Of a stretch of 64,000 nucleotides of DNA, positions 1 through 7,736 are shown piece after piece. This stretch comes from Saccharothrix longispora. GTDB lineage: Bacteria > Actinomycetota > Actinomycetes > Mycobacteriales > Pseudonocardiaceae. The DNA lies in contig NZ_NSDM01000004.1 of the NCBI RefSeq assembly GCF_030852425.1, forward strand, positions 124,001 to 188,000, in the 5' to 3' direction. A model generated the notes under the pieces. That model was given only the letters and a program-made list of their open reading frames with translations, was not told where the DNA came from and did not search any database. The translations under genes were made by a program, and so were the position numbers. Every line of letters starts with the position of its first letter. Positions within the stretch are counted from its first letter, which is position 1.

Positions 1-96
1 GAGTACGCGTTCGCGGGTCCGCACGGCGCGGTCGTGGGCGGTGCGGAGAGCAGCGCCGACAGCGGTGACGGGGACGACGAGGGCTGGGACGACTGA
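1..96 (+). CDS. C-terminal end of an unidentified protein (5' partial)
   Basis: An open frame enters from the left edge and stops at TGA 94-96, giving the last 31 residues of a protein whose body lies outside the window. The tail is small-residue rich and ends in an acidic stretch (DSGDGDDEGWDD). That composition suggests an unstructured C-terminus but identifies no family. A strong hairpin follows 17 bp after the stop, consistent with this being the end of a transcription unit. Confidence 0.45.
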   Translation, partial: EYAFAGPHGAVVGGAESSADSGDGDDEGWDD

Positions 97-113
97 CCCG
101 GTCCCGACCCGAC

Positions 114-154
114 CCCCCGGACCCGGGCGCGCGACGCGCGCCCGGGTCCGGGGG
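114..154. terminator. Bidirectional hairpin terminator between convergent genes
   Basis: Two perfectly complementary 19-nt arms (114-132 and 136-154) enclose a 3-nt loop. The hairpin lies between the + strand gene ending at 96 and the - strand hydrolase ending at 202. There is no T tract, as is usual in GC-rich actinomycetes. It probably ends transcription from both sides. Confidence 0.75.
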
Positions 155-201
155 TCACCCGCTCGACCCGGAGCGCGTTCCGGTACCACCCGACCGGGTG
201 A

Positions 202-987
202 TCAGTCCAGGTCCAGCACCCGCCGGACGAACGCGACCACGTCCGCCAGCACCTCGGCCGCGTTGGTCTCGTTGAACACCTCGTGCCGGGCGCCGGGGTA
301 GACGCGCTCCTCGAACAGCAGGCCGCGCAGGCGGTCGGTGCCGGTGCGGGTGTCCGCGAGCGGCACCAGCCCGTCGGCCTCGCCGTGCAGCCAGAGGGTC
401 GGCAGGTGCTCCAGGGACGGGCCGTAGTTGACCTCGTCGAGGGCCCGCTCCAGGGACTCCAGCGTGGGGCGCTTGAACGGGCCGTGCCAGACCAGGGGAT
501 CGGCGGCGTAGCGCTTGCCGACCTCCGGGTCGCGCGAGAGGGTGTCCGGGTCGATCGGCGTGTCCGGCACCTCCGGCAGCGCGAGCGCGTCCAGGCCCTG
601 CCAGGTGCCCAGCACGGGGGCGGAGAGCACGAGGGCGGCCGGCGGGTGCAGCTGCGCGTACCTCGCCGCGACCAGGCCGCCCATCGAGTGCCCGACGAGC
701 ACCAGCGGCAGCTCGGACGCGGCCGAGGCGATCGCGGCGCCGACGTCGGCGACCAGGCCCTCGAAGTCGGTGATCAGCGCGCGCTCGCCCTCCGAGCGGC
801 CATGGCCGACGTGGTCGGCGGCCACCACCAGCGCGCCCGCCTCGACCAGCGCGTCCGCGACGTGCCCGTACCTGCCGCCGTGCTCGCCGTACCCGTGCAC
901 GAGCACGGCGAGCCAGGAGGCGTCCAGGTTGGGCCAGGTGCGGACGGCGAGTTCCCCGGCGTGGCCGGGGACGTTGGACTCGATCAC
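202..987 (-). CDS. Alpha/beta hydrolase, monoacylglycerol lipase-like
   Basis: This 261-residue protein has the serine aminopeptidase S33/monoacylglycerol lipase layout. An LVHGYGEHGGRY oxyanion region comes near the start, GHSMGG holds the nucleophile Ser around residue 118, an Asp lies in HGEADGLVP and the His in GARHEVFNE. No signal peptide is visible, so it should act in the cytosol on acylglycerol-type esters. That substrate is a family-based inference (compare mycobacterial Rv0183). The GTG start (985-987) abuts the stop of the upstream lipoprotein gene with no gap, so the two genes are likely translationally coupled. No good ribosome-binding site is seen, which leaves the exact start uncertain. 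Confidence 0.85.
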   Translation of the reverse strand: MIESNVPGHAGELAVRTWPNLDASWLAVLVHGYGEHGGRYGHVADALVEAGALVVAADHVGHGRSEGERALITDFEGLVADVGAAIASAASELPLVLVGHSMGGLVAARYAQLHPPAALVLSAPVLGTWQGLDALALPEVPDTPIDPDTLSRDPEVGKRYAADPLVWHGPFKRPTLESLERALDEVNYGPSLEHLPTLWLHGEADGLVPLADTRTGTDRLRGLLFEERVYPGARHEVFNETNAAEVLADVVAFVRRVLDLD

Positions 988-1617
988 CTACGCAGCGTAG
1001 AACGCGCTGATGGCGATCCGTCCCCCGGCGCACACCGGGCCGAAGTGCCAGTCCAGCGTCATCGGCTGGGTCTCGTCCGGCGGGATGGCCGCCGCCCGCG
1101 CCGCCTCCGGCTCGCACGGCCGCTCGACCGGCTCGTCACCGGTGGCCACGACCGTCCAGTGCAGGTTCGCCGCGGCCTGCGCCTTCGGCGGCAGCACCAC
1201 CCGCGACGGACCCGGGTCGGCCTCGCGCTCCAGGTCGGTCGGCACCGGCTGCCCGGCGGCGTCGAGCAGTTGGAGGCCGCTGTAGCCGTTGAGCGTGCAC
1301 GGCGTCGTGCCGTTGTTGGTCACCACCAGCTTGGCGTAGCGGTTGCCGGCGGCCGCGTCGGTCGGCCGGACCTCGCCCGCCAGCACGGCCGCCGTGCAGC
1401 GGTTCGACGCCGGGCCGGCCGTGGCCTGGTCCGTGGCCGGGGGCTGGGTCGTCGGCGAGCTCGGCGGCACCGGCGCGACGCCGGTCGTGGCGTCCGAGGA
1501 CGGCGGCGCGAGCCCGATGCTCGACTCGTTCGCCGCCGGCCGGGCGCCGCCGCCGCACGCGGACAGCACGACCGCGAGGGCGCCGACCGCCGCGGTTGCC
1601 GCGAGTGGTCGTCTCAT
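988..1617 (-). CDS. DUF4232 lipoprotein
   Basis: The product is 209 residues with an N-terminal Arg pair, a hydrophobic core and the lipobox LSAC, so Cys21 should be lipidated and the protein anchored outside the membrane. A Ser/Pro/Thr-rich linker (to about residue 60) leads to a DUF4232 domain with its paired cysteines (around NRCTAA and PCTLNGYSG). The function of DUF4232 is not established. I chose ATG 1617 because AGGAGG lies 5 nt upstream; a GTG two codons earlier is possible but leaves no room for that site. It is the first gene of a two-gene unit with the hydrolase. Confidence 0.85.
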   Translation of the reverse strand: MRRPLAATAAVGALAVVLSACGGGARPAANESSIGLAPPSSDATTGVAPVPPSSPTTQPPATDQATAGPASNRCTAAVLAGEVRPTDAAAGNRYAKLVVTNNGTTPCTLNGYSGLQLLDAAGQPVPTDLEREADPGPSRVVLPPKAQAAANLHWTVVATGDEPVERPCEPEAARAAAIPPDETQPMTLDWHFGPVCAGGRIAISAFYAA

Positions 1618-1715
1618 GTCCACCTCCTGGTCCAGTGAGTGGTCCCTGTGAGGAGGACGTACCCAACGGCCGGGAGGTTGGGTCGTTCTGCCAACAATTC
1701 ACCGTATTGGGCGCG

Positions 1716-2804
1716 TCAGTGGTTGCTCTCGACCCAACCGTCGGGCAGGACGGGCATGTCGTCCAGTTCGGCGGTCCACAGGTAGGTCCAGCAGACCCGC
1801 CCGTCGGGCAGCGTGACGCGCACGCGGGTGTACTCGTCGCCCTCGTACTCGTCGAGCACGGGCAGGGCGTCCTCGGGGTTCTCCAGCCGCAGCACGTGGC
1901 CGGGCACGCCGGGGCCGACGCCGCCGTCGGTGGTGGCGAGGGGGCGCAGCGCCGGGTAGCCGCGGCCGGTGTCGTGCAGCGTGCCGGGCAGGCGGGCGGG
2001 CTCCGGGTCACCGCTGGTCAGCGGTTCCACGAGGGGCCAGGCGGCCATGCCGGGGCGGAGCGTGCCGTAGGTGAAGAGGCGGTCGGGCCAGTCGTCGGGG
2101 GACGGGTCGCCGTGCACCGGCGTCACGTCCAGGCCGTCGTTCGCGGCGGGCCGCCCGGCCAGCCGCGCCGCGCCCCGCTGGTCCACGTCGGCGCAGCGCA
2201 CCGGCCGCCCGTTGACCAGCAGCGGCATCCGCCTCGACCCGGCGCCGGTGTAGGCGAGCACGGAGTCGACGACGCCGCCGTCGAACAGGGTCACCCGGCC
2301 GGTGCGCAGCCGCACGAGCCGGTAGCGCAGCCCCCGCCCCTCGCAGCGGTCGAGCACCCGCAACTGCTCCGCGGTGGCGAACCACACCGCGTGCTCCTCC
2401 TCGACGCCCGGCACGGCGGCGAGCGTCGCCGGGCGCTGCCCGTCGACCTTGCGCAGCCCGGCCGCCCAGACGGCGGCCAGCCCCTCGCACCGGGCGCGCA
2501 GCACGACCGCCGGGCCGGTCAGGCCGAGTTCCTCCCGCAGCCAGGTCACCTTGGCGGGGTTGGCGTTGGAGCCGTAGGCGAGCACCGGCATCCGGCCCGC
2601 GAGGGGCGGTTCGCCGTGCTCGGCCAGCCACTCGTCGAGGTCGCGGCCGTCCGGGGCCACGCGCCACCCCGAGTCGGCGCCCGGGTCGGGGGTGACCGGC
2701 CAGCCGGCGCCGTCGAGGTGCACGAAGCAGTGTCCCGGCCGAGCTCCCGGATAGGGCTCGGCCGGGTGACTATCGTCCGTGAAGGGCTGCGTCATGGCGC
2801 CCAT
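1716..2804 (-). CDS. Tandem gamma-glutamylcyclotransferase-like protein
   Basis: The 362-residue protein contains two gamma-glutamylcyclotransferase (BtrG/AIG2-fold) domains in one chain. The first starts near MPVLAYGSNANPAKV and the second near LFTYGTLRPGM. Each carries the YGS/YGT substrate loop and a downstream Glu in an EG-R context (CEGRGLRYR; YEGDEYTRV), where the catalytic Glu of the family sits. Single-domain members are usually about 110-180 residues, so this is a fusion or internal duplication. The substrate cannot be told from sequence. ATG 2804 has AGGTGG 11 nt upstream; ATG 2795 (MTQPFTDD) is the alternative start. It precedes the lipoprotein gene on the same strand with a 98-nt gap. 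Confidence 0.8.
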   Translation of the reverse strand: MGAMTQPFTDDSHPAEPYPGARPGHCFVHLDGAGWPVTPDPGADSGWRVAPDGRDLDEWLAEHGEPPLAGRMPVLAYGSNANPAKVTWLREELGLTGPAVVLRARCEGLAAVWAAGLRKVDGQRPATLAAVPGVEEEHAVWFATAEQLRVLDRCEGRGLRYRLVRLRTGRVTLFDGGVVDSVLAYTGAGSRRMPLLVNGRPVRCADVDQRGAARLAGRPAANDGLDVTPVHGDPSPDDWPDRLFTYGTLRPGMAAWPLVEPLTSGDPEPARLPGTLHDTGRGYPALRPLATTDGGVGPGVPGHVLRLENPEDALPVLDEYEGDEYTRVRVTLPDGRVCWTYLWTAELDDMPVLPDGWVESNH

Positions 2805-2947
2805 TCTGGCAAAGCCCACCTGGAATTCACCCGTTGTTGGGTTCGGCCGACCGTCGGAGATCCGATCTCTGGCCGGGATCGCAGGGGCTGCTCCCGGGAA
2901 TCGGGGGTGCGCGGATCGGTACAGATCGGATGTCCGGGCGTGAGCTG

Positions 2948-3322
2948 TCACACGTTCCCGTCCCGCCGCGCGTCGTAGGCGCGTTGGGCCGCCACCAGTT
3001 CCGGCAGGTTCTCCTGGATCCACCCGAACAACCCCCTGATCCGCTCCGCGACGTGGGTACCCGCCGGGGTGAGCGAGTAGTCCACGTGCGGCGGGATCAC
3101 CGGGTGCACCTCGCGGTGCACGAGGCCGTCCCGCTCCAGCGCCTGCAACGTCTGGGCCAGCATCTTCTCGCTCACGCCGGTCACCGCGCGGCGCAGTTCG
3201 CCGAACCGCAGCGTGCCGTCCAGCAGCTTGCCGAGCACCAGGCTGCCCCACTGGCTCGTGGCGTGGCCGACGATCGCACGGGACGGGCAGTTGCGGTCGT
3301 ACACATCACCCTCGGGCAGCAT
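2948..3322 (-). CDS. HxlR/DUF24-family regulator
   Basis: This 124-residue winged-helix protein has the HxlR pattern: an N-terminal NCPSRAIV with the conserved Cys, then GSLVLGKLLDGTLRFGEL, and a recognition helix around SEKMLAQTLQALERDGLV. The single Cys near residue 10 is the redox or electrophile sensor in QorR/YodB/HypR-type members. It is divergent from an NmrA-type reductase gene 95 bp away with a dyad between them, the usual QorR-reductase arrangement. A quinone- or electrophile-responsive repressor is therefore the likeliest role. The start is ATG 3322; an upstream in-frame start would add an unconserved, Arg/Gly-rich extension. Confidence 0.87.
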   Translation of the reverse strand: MLPEGDVYDRNCPSRAIVGHATSQWGSLVLGKLLDGTLRFGELRRAVTGVSEKMLAQTLQALERDGLVHREVHPVIPPHVDYSLTPAGTHVAERIRGLFGWIQENLPELVAAQRAYDARRDGNV

Positions 3323-3357
3323 GGCACCGACCCTACCTGGAGGCTTTCCTCGACGTA

Positions 3358-3382
3358 AGTACCCCACCGAAAGGTGGGTACT
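3358..3382. promoter_or_regulatory. Probable HxlR operator overlapping a divergent promoter
   Basis: The arms AGTACCCCACC and GGTGGGTACT flank GAAA, giving a near-perfect dyad with one extra C on the left. Just right of it, TGTCGA (3382-3387) and TAGCGT (3405-3410) are spaced 17 bp and end 7 nt before ATG 3418. That looks like a leaderless promoter for the reductase gene whose -35 is touched by the operator. The assignment to HxlR comes from position and symmetry only. Confidence 0.6.
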
Positions 3383-3417
3383 GTCGAAAAGTTAGCGCTC
3401 GACCTAGCGTTGCCGGC

Positions 3418-4212
3418 ATGACGATCCTGATCACCGGCGCGACCGGCCACCTCGGCTCACTGATCATCGAGCACGCCCGGCGGCTCGCCCCGACCGGCGA
3501 GGTCCTGGGGTCGGCGCGCGACCCGCGCAAGGCGGAGCACGCCGGGGTGGAGGTGCGGCCGGGCGACTTCGCGGGCGACCTGACCTCGACCTTCGCGGGC
3601 GTCGACCGGCTCGTGCTCGTGTCCGCCGACGGCCCGAACCGGCTCGACCTGCACCGGGCGGCGGTGCGGGCGGCCGTGGACGCGGGCGTGCGGCACGTGC
3701 TCTACACGTCGGTCACCGACGCCGACACCTCGCCGCTGTCGCTGGCCGCCGACCACGCCGCCACCGAGCGGCTGATCCGCGCGAGCGGCCTCGCCTTCAC
3801 GTTCCTGCGCAACGGCATGTACCACGAGAACTACCTGAACCCCGGCCCGGTCGTGACGGCCGCGGGCGACGGGCGGATCGCGTCGGCGTCCCGGGACGAC
3901 CTGGCGCTGGCCGCCGCCGTCGCGGCCACCACCGACGGCCACGAGGGCGTCGCCTACGAGCTGACCGGGCCGCGCGCGTGGAGCTTCGACGAGCTGGCCG
4001 CGCTGCGCGGCACCACGCACACCAAGGTCACGGCGGAGGAGCGCGCGGCCGGTCTGAGGGGCTTCGGCCTGCCGGACTTCCTGGTCGAGCTGCTGACCGA
4101 CATCGAGGTCAACATCGGCCGCGGCGCGCTGTCGGAGGTGCGGCCCGACCTGGAGAAGCTGATCGGCCGCGCGCCCACGACCATCGAGGACGCCGCGCGC
4201 GCCGCGGCGTGA
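3418..4212 (+). CDS. NmrA/QorB-like NAD(P)-dependent oxidoreductase
   Basis: This 264-residue Rossmann protein opens with MTILITGATGHLG, the GxxGxxG dinucleotide motif. It continues with an atypical-SDR body (HVLYTSVTD, then FTFLRNGMYHENY). The overall match is to NmrA-like NAD(P)H:quinone oxidoreductase 2 (QorB/YtfG). The divergent HxlR gene and the dyad support control by quinones or electrophiles. The gene is probably translated from a leaderless message because no ribosome-binding site precedes the ATG. It ends 4 bp before the stop of the convergent LysR gene. Confidence 0.85.
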   Translation: MTILITGATGHLGSLIIEHARRLAPTGEVLGSARDPRKAEHAGVEVRPGDFAGDLTSTFAGVDRLVLVSADGPNRLDLHRAAVRAAVDAGVRHVLYTSVTDADTSPLSLAADHAATERLIRASGLAFTFLRNGMYHENYLNPGPVVTAAGDGRIASASRDDLALAAAVAATTDGHEGVAYELTGPRAWSFDELAALRGTTHTKVTAEERAAGLRGFGLPDFLVELLTDIEVNIGRGALSEVRPDLEKLIGRAPTTIEDAARAAA

Positions 4213-4216
4213 CGGG

Positions 4217-5216
4217 TCAGTCGGCGGCGGGGCGCTCCAGGGCCAGGGCGGCGTCGATCTCGCGGTGCGCCCCGGGGTGCTCCTCCCACCACCTCGCGTA
4301 ACGCGGGTTGCGGGGCAGCAGCGCCCGGTGCGCCCGCGCGGCGGCGGCGAACACGTCGTGCGCCCGCCCGGCGGCCGGTCCCTCCCGCCGCGTCGCGAGC
4401 ATCAGGTCCACCATCAGCGGGGCACCGCGCAGGGGCCGGACGACGATGCCGTCGCCGCTGCGGGACTGCGGCAGCGCGAACGACACCGCGCCGTTGGCCA
4501 CCAGGCCGCGCGCGGTGCTCGCCTCGTTCACGTGGTGGGTGAACCGGGGCGTGAACCCGGCCGCCGAGCACGCCGTGAAGATCGCGATGCGGTTGCCGAG
4601 CAGCTCGTCCGGCGGGGGACACCCAGTCGCGGTCGACGAGCTGCGCCAGGTCCACCTCGTCCTGCTCGCCGAGCGGGTCCGTCTCCGGCAGCGCCACGAA
4701 CTGCGGCTCGCTGACCAGCCGCCGGATCTCCAGGCCGCGCGTCTCCCGCCGCTCCAACCCCTCGAACCGGTCGAACACGCCGAGCTGGACCCGGCCGGAC
4801 ACCAGCAGCTCCAGCAGGTCCGAGGGGCCCCGCGTGATCTCGGTGCGGACCTCCGAGCAGGGGATCGCGCGCCGCAGCTCCTCCACGAAGCGGCCGAAGA
4901 ACAGCGTGGGCACGCCGCCGACGAGCAGCGGTCCGGGCGTGGCGCCGCGGGTGCGCTCGCGCGCCAGGGACACCAGCTGGTCGACCTCGTCCAGCACCAG
5001 CCGGGCCGTGCCGACGACCTGCCTGCCCAGGTCCGTGGGCGGCGACCCGGCGGGGGTTCGGTCGAACAACCGGCCGCCGACGATCCGCTCCACGGTCCGC
5101 AGCTGGGCGCTCATCGCGGGCTGGGTGAGGCCCAGGCGGGCCGCCGCCTTGGTGAGGCTGCCCTCGTCGGCGATCGCGCAGACCGCCCTGAGGTGGCGCA
5201 GTTCGAGCTCGGGCAT
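4217..5216 (-). pseudogene. LysR-family regulator with a single-base frameshift
   Basis: The N-terminal two thirds are an intact LysR protein: LRHLRAVCAIADEGSLTKAA and LTQPAMSAQLRTVER form the HTH, followed by an effector domain to about residue 200 (LVDRDWVSP). Immediately after, the frame changes. The C-terminal part (SRSGDGIVVRPL, then ARWWEEHPGAHREI) continues in another frame from about 4613 down to the stop at 4217. The switch point is a run of five G at 4614-4618 (C on the coding strand); removing one base restores WVSPPDELLGNRI and a normal 332-residue LysR protein. Either the gene is broken or the assembly has a homopolymer error. Confidence 0.8.
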
Positions 5217-5301
5217 AACGCTCTTCCATCCCCCTTTCGCATGACCTGCCAGCCCCCGCGCCGGTCATAGTCGGTGGAGTCCCCGCGACGGAGGAGAGCG
5301 C

Positions 5302-5475
5302 ATGAGCCAGATCTGCCGAGCCGCGGCCGTCCCGGTCCCGGCCGCGCCGGGGACCGGTGACGAGCCGGGGGTGACGGGCGGACGTCCCACCCCGTGCGGG
5401 CCGCCGGCCGCGACTGCGGAGCAGCGACCGGCGGCCCCGATCCGTGATCGGCGCTCCGTGATCGGCGCTCCGTGA
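5302..5475 (+). CDS. 57-codon ORF with strong ribosome-binding site, possibly a gene remnant
   Basis: GGAGGAGAG ends 3 nt before ATG 5302, one of the better ribosome-binding sites in the window. The ORF runs 57 codons to TGA 5473-5475, inside the tandem repeat. The start (MSQICRAAAVPVP) is not recognised, and the rest is Pro/Ala/Gly-rich with no domain. Position and orientation are those expected of a target gene divergent from the LysR regulator. I suspect it is the 5' end of a gene whose body has been lost; a genuine small peptide is possible. Confidence 0.3.
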   Translation: MSQICRAAAVPVPAAPGTGDEPGVTGGRPTPCGPPAATAEQRPAAPIRDRRSVIGAP

Positions 5476-5496
5476 TCGGCGCTCCGTGATCGGCGC
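5441..5496. repeat. Four perfect tandem copies of a 14-bp unit
   Basis: TCCGTGATCGGCGC is repeated exactly at 5441-5454, 5455-5468, 5469-5482 and 5483-5496. The array ends 17 bp before the -10-like TAGCGT of the next gene. It could be a minisatellite from slippage or a multimerised protein-binding site. No hairpin symmetry exists within the unit. Confidence 0.9.
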
Positions 5497-5526
5497 GGTG
5501 GACCGGACCTCGGTAGCGTCGAGGCC

Positions 5527-5952
5527 ATGTCAGTAGTGGACAGCCCCGTCGACTGGGTGAAGCAGCACATCCAGCGCTACGTCGAGACGAACGGCGCCGA
5601 GGGCCACGAGTGGCGGCCGGGCGTCTTCACCCTCCTGCTCACCACGACCGGCCGGAAGTCCGGCCGGCCGCGCCGCACCGCGCTGATCTACCAGCGGCAC
5701 GGCGACGCGTACGTGGTGGTCGCCTCCCAGGGCGGCGCGCCCGACCACCCCGCCTGGTTCAAGAACCTCGTCGAGGACGACTCGGTCGAGGTCCAGGTCG
5801 CGGAGGACGAGTTCCGGGCGCGGGCGCGGGTGGCGACCCCCGAGGAGCGGCCCGCGCTGTGGGCGCTCATGACCGAGGTGTGGCCGGCCTACGACGAGTA
5901 CGCCGCCAAGACCGACCGCGAGATCCCGGTCGTCGTGCTGGAACGCGCCTAG
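5527..5952 (+). CDS. Ddn-family (F420-dependent) nitroreductase/quinone reductase
   Basis: The 141-residue protein carries the deazaflavin-dependent nitroreductase fold signature. TTTGRKSGRPRRTAL (about residues 39-53) binds the F420 tail, and GGAPDHPAWFKNL (about 74-86) follows. Family members use reduced F420 to reduce quinones or nitro compounds, so an antioxidant or detoxification role in the cytosol is likely. The gene is intact and full length. It converges with phzF, and the two stop codons share the palindrome CTAG at 5949-5952. Confidence 0.88.
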   Translation: MSVVDSPVDWVKQHIQRYVETNGAEGHEWRPGVFTLLLTTTGRKSGRPRRTALIYQRHGDAYVVVASQGGAPDHPAWFKNLVEDDSVEVQVAEDEFRARARVATPEERPALWALMTEVWPAYDEYAAKTDREIPVVVLERA

Positions 5953-6842
5953 ACCTCCCGGTCCGCGGTCCCCGCCGCGGGGATCTCCTCCGCGGGGATC
6001 GCCACCGCCGCGCCGGTCACCGCGACCCGCGGGTCGTCGGGGGAGACGCGCACGGTCAGCGTGCTCGGCCGGCCCATGTCCACGCCCTGGTGGACGGTCA
6101 GCACGCGCGGCGCGGTCACCAGGCCCAGCTCGCGCAGGTAACCGCCGAACGCCGCGGCCGCCGCCCCGGTGGCGGCGTCCTCGACGACCCCGCCCACCGG
6201 GAACGGGTCGCGGGCGTCGAAGGTGTCCTCGTCGCGCTGGTGCACCAGGTGCGCGGTGACGGCGCCGCGCGCCCGCAGCAGGTCGCCCAGGGCGTCGAAG
6301 TCGTAGTCGAGCGCGGCCAGCCGGGCCCGGTCGCGCACCGCGACCACGAGGTGCCGCGCGCCGCCGAACGCCCAGTGCCCGGGGTAGCGCGGGTCGAGGT
6401 CGGCGGCGTCCCAGCGCAGCGCCGCGAGGGCGGCGGCGACGTCCTCGTCGGGGGCGGGTTCGGACGACGTGGGGACGCTGGTCAGCGTCGCCGTGACGCC
6501 GTCGGTGTCGATCTCCACCGGGCCGGCCGCGGTGTGGAAGCGCAGCGTGCCGGTGCGGCCGAGGGCGACCGCGGTGGCGACCGTGGCGTGGCCGCAGAAC
6601 GGGACCTCCACCAGGGGGCTGAAGTAGCGCACGTCGTACTCGCCGCCGGTGTCGCGGGGGACGGCGAAGGCGGTCTCGGAGTAGCCGATCTCGGCGGCGA
6701 TCCGGAGCATCGCCGCGTCGTCGAGACCGGTAGCGTCCAGCACCACACCGGCGGGGTTGCCGCCCGCCGGGTCGCTGCTGAACGCGCTGTAGCGGAGGAT
6801 CGCGGGTTCGGCCCGCCGGGTACCGGGTGTCGCGGTGGTCAT
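5949..6842 (-). CDS. PhzF-family isomerase/epimerase
   Basis: The 297-residue protein has both PhzF half-domains. GGNPAGVVLDA is near residue 28, the catalytic Glu is in GYSETAF (about 54-60), and FCGHATVATA is near 80. The second half contains the matching glycine-rich loop (DAATGAAAAAF). PhzF proteins isomerise or epimerise small amino-acid-like substrates. Without phenazine genes nearby, the substrate here is unknown. The gene is divergent from a LysR gene with a LysR-type box between them, so that regulator probably controls it. Confidence 0.88.
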   Translation of the reverse strand: MTTATPGTRRAEPAILRYSAFSSDPAGGNPAGVVLDATGLDDAAMLRIAAEIGYSETAFAVPRDTGGEYDVRYFSPLVEVPFCGHATVATAVALGRTGTLRFHTAAGPVEIDTDGVTATLTSVPTSSEPAPDEDVAAALAALRWDAADLDPRYPGHWAFGGARHLVVAVRDRARLAALDYDFDALGDLLRARGAVTAHLVHQRDEDTFDARDPFPVGGVVEDAATGAAAAAFGGYLRELGLVTAPRVLTVHQGVDMGRPSTLTVRVSPDDPRVAVTGAAVAIPAEEIPAAGTADREV

Positions 6843-6868
6843 GGGACCAGGGTCCCCCGGGTGCCGTC

Positions 6869-6883
6869 ATCGAGTCCAACGAT
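6869..6883. promoter_or_regulatory. LysR-type T-N11-A box between phzF and lysR
   Basis: ATCG (6869-6872), seven bases and CGAT (6880-6883) form a perfect dyad whose T6870 and A6882 are separated by 11 bases, the classical LysR-type binding geometry. It sits in the 76-bp divergent gap. TATCCT at 6905-6910 followed 8 nt later by GTG 6919 may be the promoter of the regulator itself. Confidence 0.55.
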
Positions 6884-6918
6884 TCCCCGTGATGACCTCG
6901 ATCGCTATCCTCGATCCG

Positions 6919-7734
6919 GTGGACACCCGCCTCCTGCGCACCCTCCTGGTGCTCGCGCGCACGAGCAGCTTCACCGCCACCGCGGCCGAGCTGCACCTCG
7001 TGCAATCCACGGTGACCAGCCAGGTCAAGGCGCTGGAGCGGCACCTCGGCGCGCGGCTGTTCGACCGCCTGCCCACCGGGGCCCGGCTGACCGAGGCCGG
7101 TCGGCAGGCCGTCGAGCACGCGCGGGAGGTGCTGACGGCCGAGCAGCGGCTGCGGGACGCGGTGCGCGGCGGCACCGCCGTGGAGGGGGACGTGCGGCTG
7201 GCGGCGCCGGAGTCCGTGTGCGCCTACCGGCTGCCCCAGCGGGTGGCCGACGTGGCGATGCGCTACCCCGGCATCCGCGTGCACCTGTCGCCCGCCGGGA
7301 CCAGGCAGGCGCTCGCCGGCGTCCGCGACGGCACGCTCGACCTCGCCCTGGTGCTGGAGGACACCGTCGTCGCGCCGGGGTTGAAGGTGACGGCGGTCGG
7401 CGTCGAGCCGATCGAGCTGGTGTCCGCGCCGGGCGTCGTGCTCGACGACCGGTACTTCCTGCTGGAGGAGGGTTGCTCCTACAGCGACCGGTTCGTGCGC
7501 GAGCTGTCTGCGGCGTCGAGCGTCACCCGGTTCGGCAGCATCGAGGCCGTCCGCTCGTGCGTGGTGGCGGGCCTGGGCTGGGCCGTGCTGCCCCGCGTGG
7601 CGGTCGCCGATCACCTGGACGCGGGCACCCTGCACCGGGTCCGCGAACTCCCCGACAGCACCCTCTTCCTGGTCACCGACCCCCGCCGCACCCCCTCGGC
7701 CGCCGTCCGGGCCGTGATCACCGCGACGACCTGA
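6919..7734 (+). CDS. LysR-family transcriptional regulator
   Basis: The N-terminal HTH is clear (FTATAAELHLVQSTVTSQVKALERHLG), followed by a LysR substrate-binding domain to the end. Starting at GTG 6919 gives MDTRLLRTLLVL, which matches the usual spacing of LysR N-termini, and a 271-residue protein. The longer ATG 6892 start is possible but would overlap the likely promoter. Being divergent from phzF with a T-N11-A box between them, it most likely regulates phzF and itself. Confidence 0.87.
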   Translation: MDTRLLRTLLVLARTSSFTATAAELHLVQSTVTSQVKALERHLGARLFDRLPTGARLTEAGRQAVEHAREVLTAEQRLRDAVRGGTAVEGDVRLAAPESVCAYRLPQRVADVAMRYPGIRVHLSPAGTRQALAGVRDGTLDLALVLEDTVVAPGLKVTAVGVEPIELVSAPGVVLDDRYFLLEEGCSYSDRFVRELSAASSVTRFGSIEAVRSCVVAGLGWAVLPRVAVADHLDAGTLHRVRELPDSTLFLVTDPRRTPSAAVRAVITATT

Positions 7735-7736
7735 CC

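Larger units (their letters stand above)
5217..5526. other. 310-bp gap with divergent promoter, short ORF and tandem repeat
   Basis: The stretch between the broken LysR gene and the Ddn-type reductase holds three things. There is a promoter-like CATAGT (5267-5272) facing right, an ATG at 5302 with an excellent ribosome-binding site, and a four-copy 14-bp tandem repeat at 5441-5496. TAGCGT (5514-5519), 7 nt before ATG 5527, looks like the -10 of a leaderless promoter for the reductase gene. No other gene is apparent. Confidence 0.5.

Noticed and set aside
5441..5496. CRISPR-like direct repeats
   Set aside because: Units abut with no spacers and there are no cas genes.
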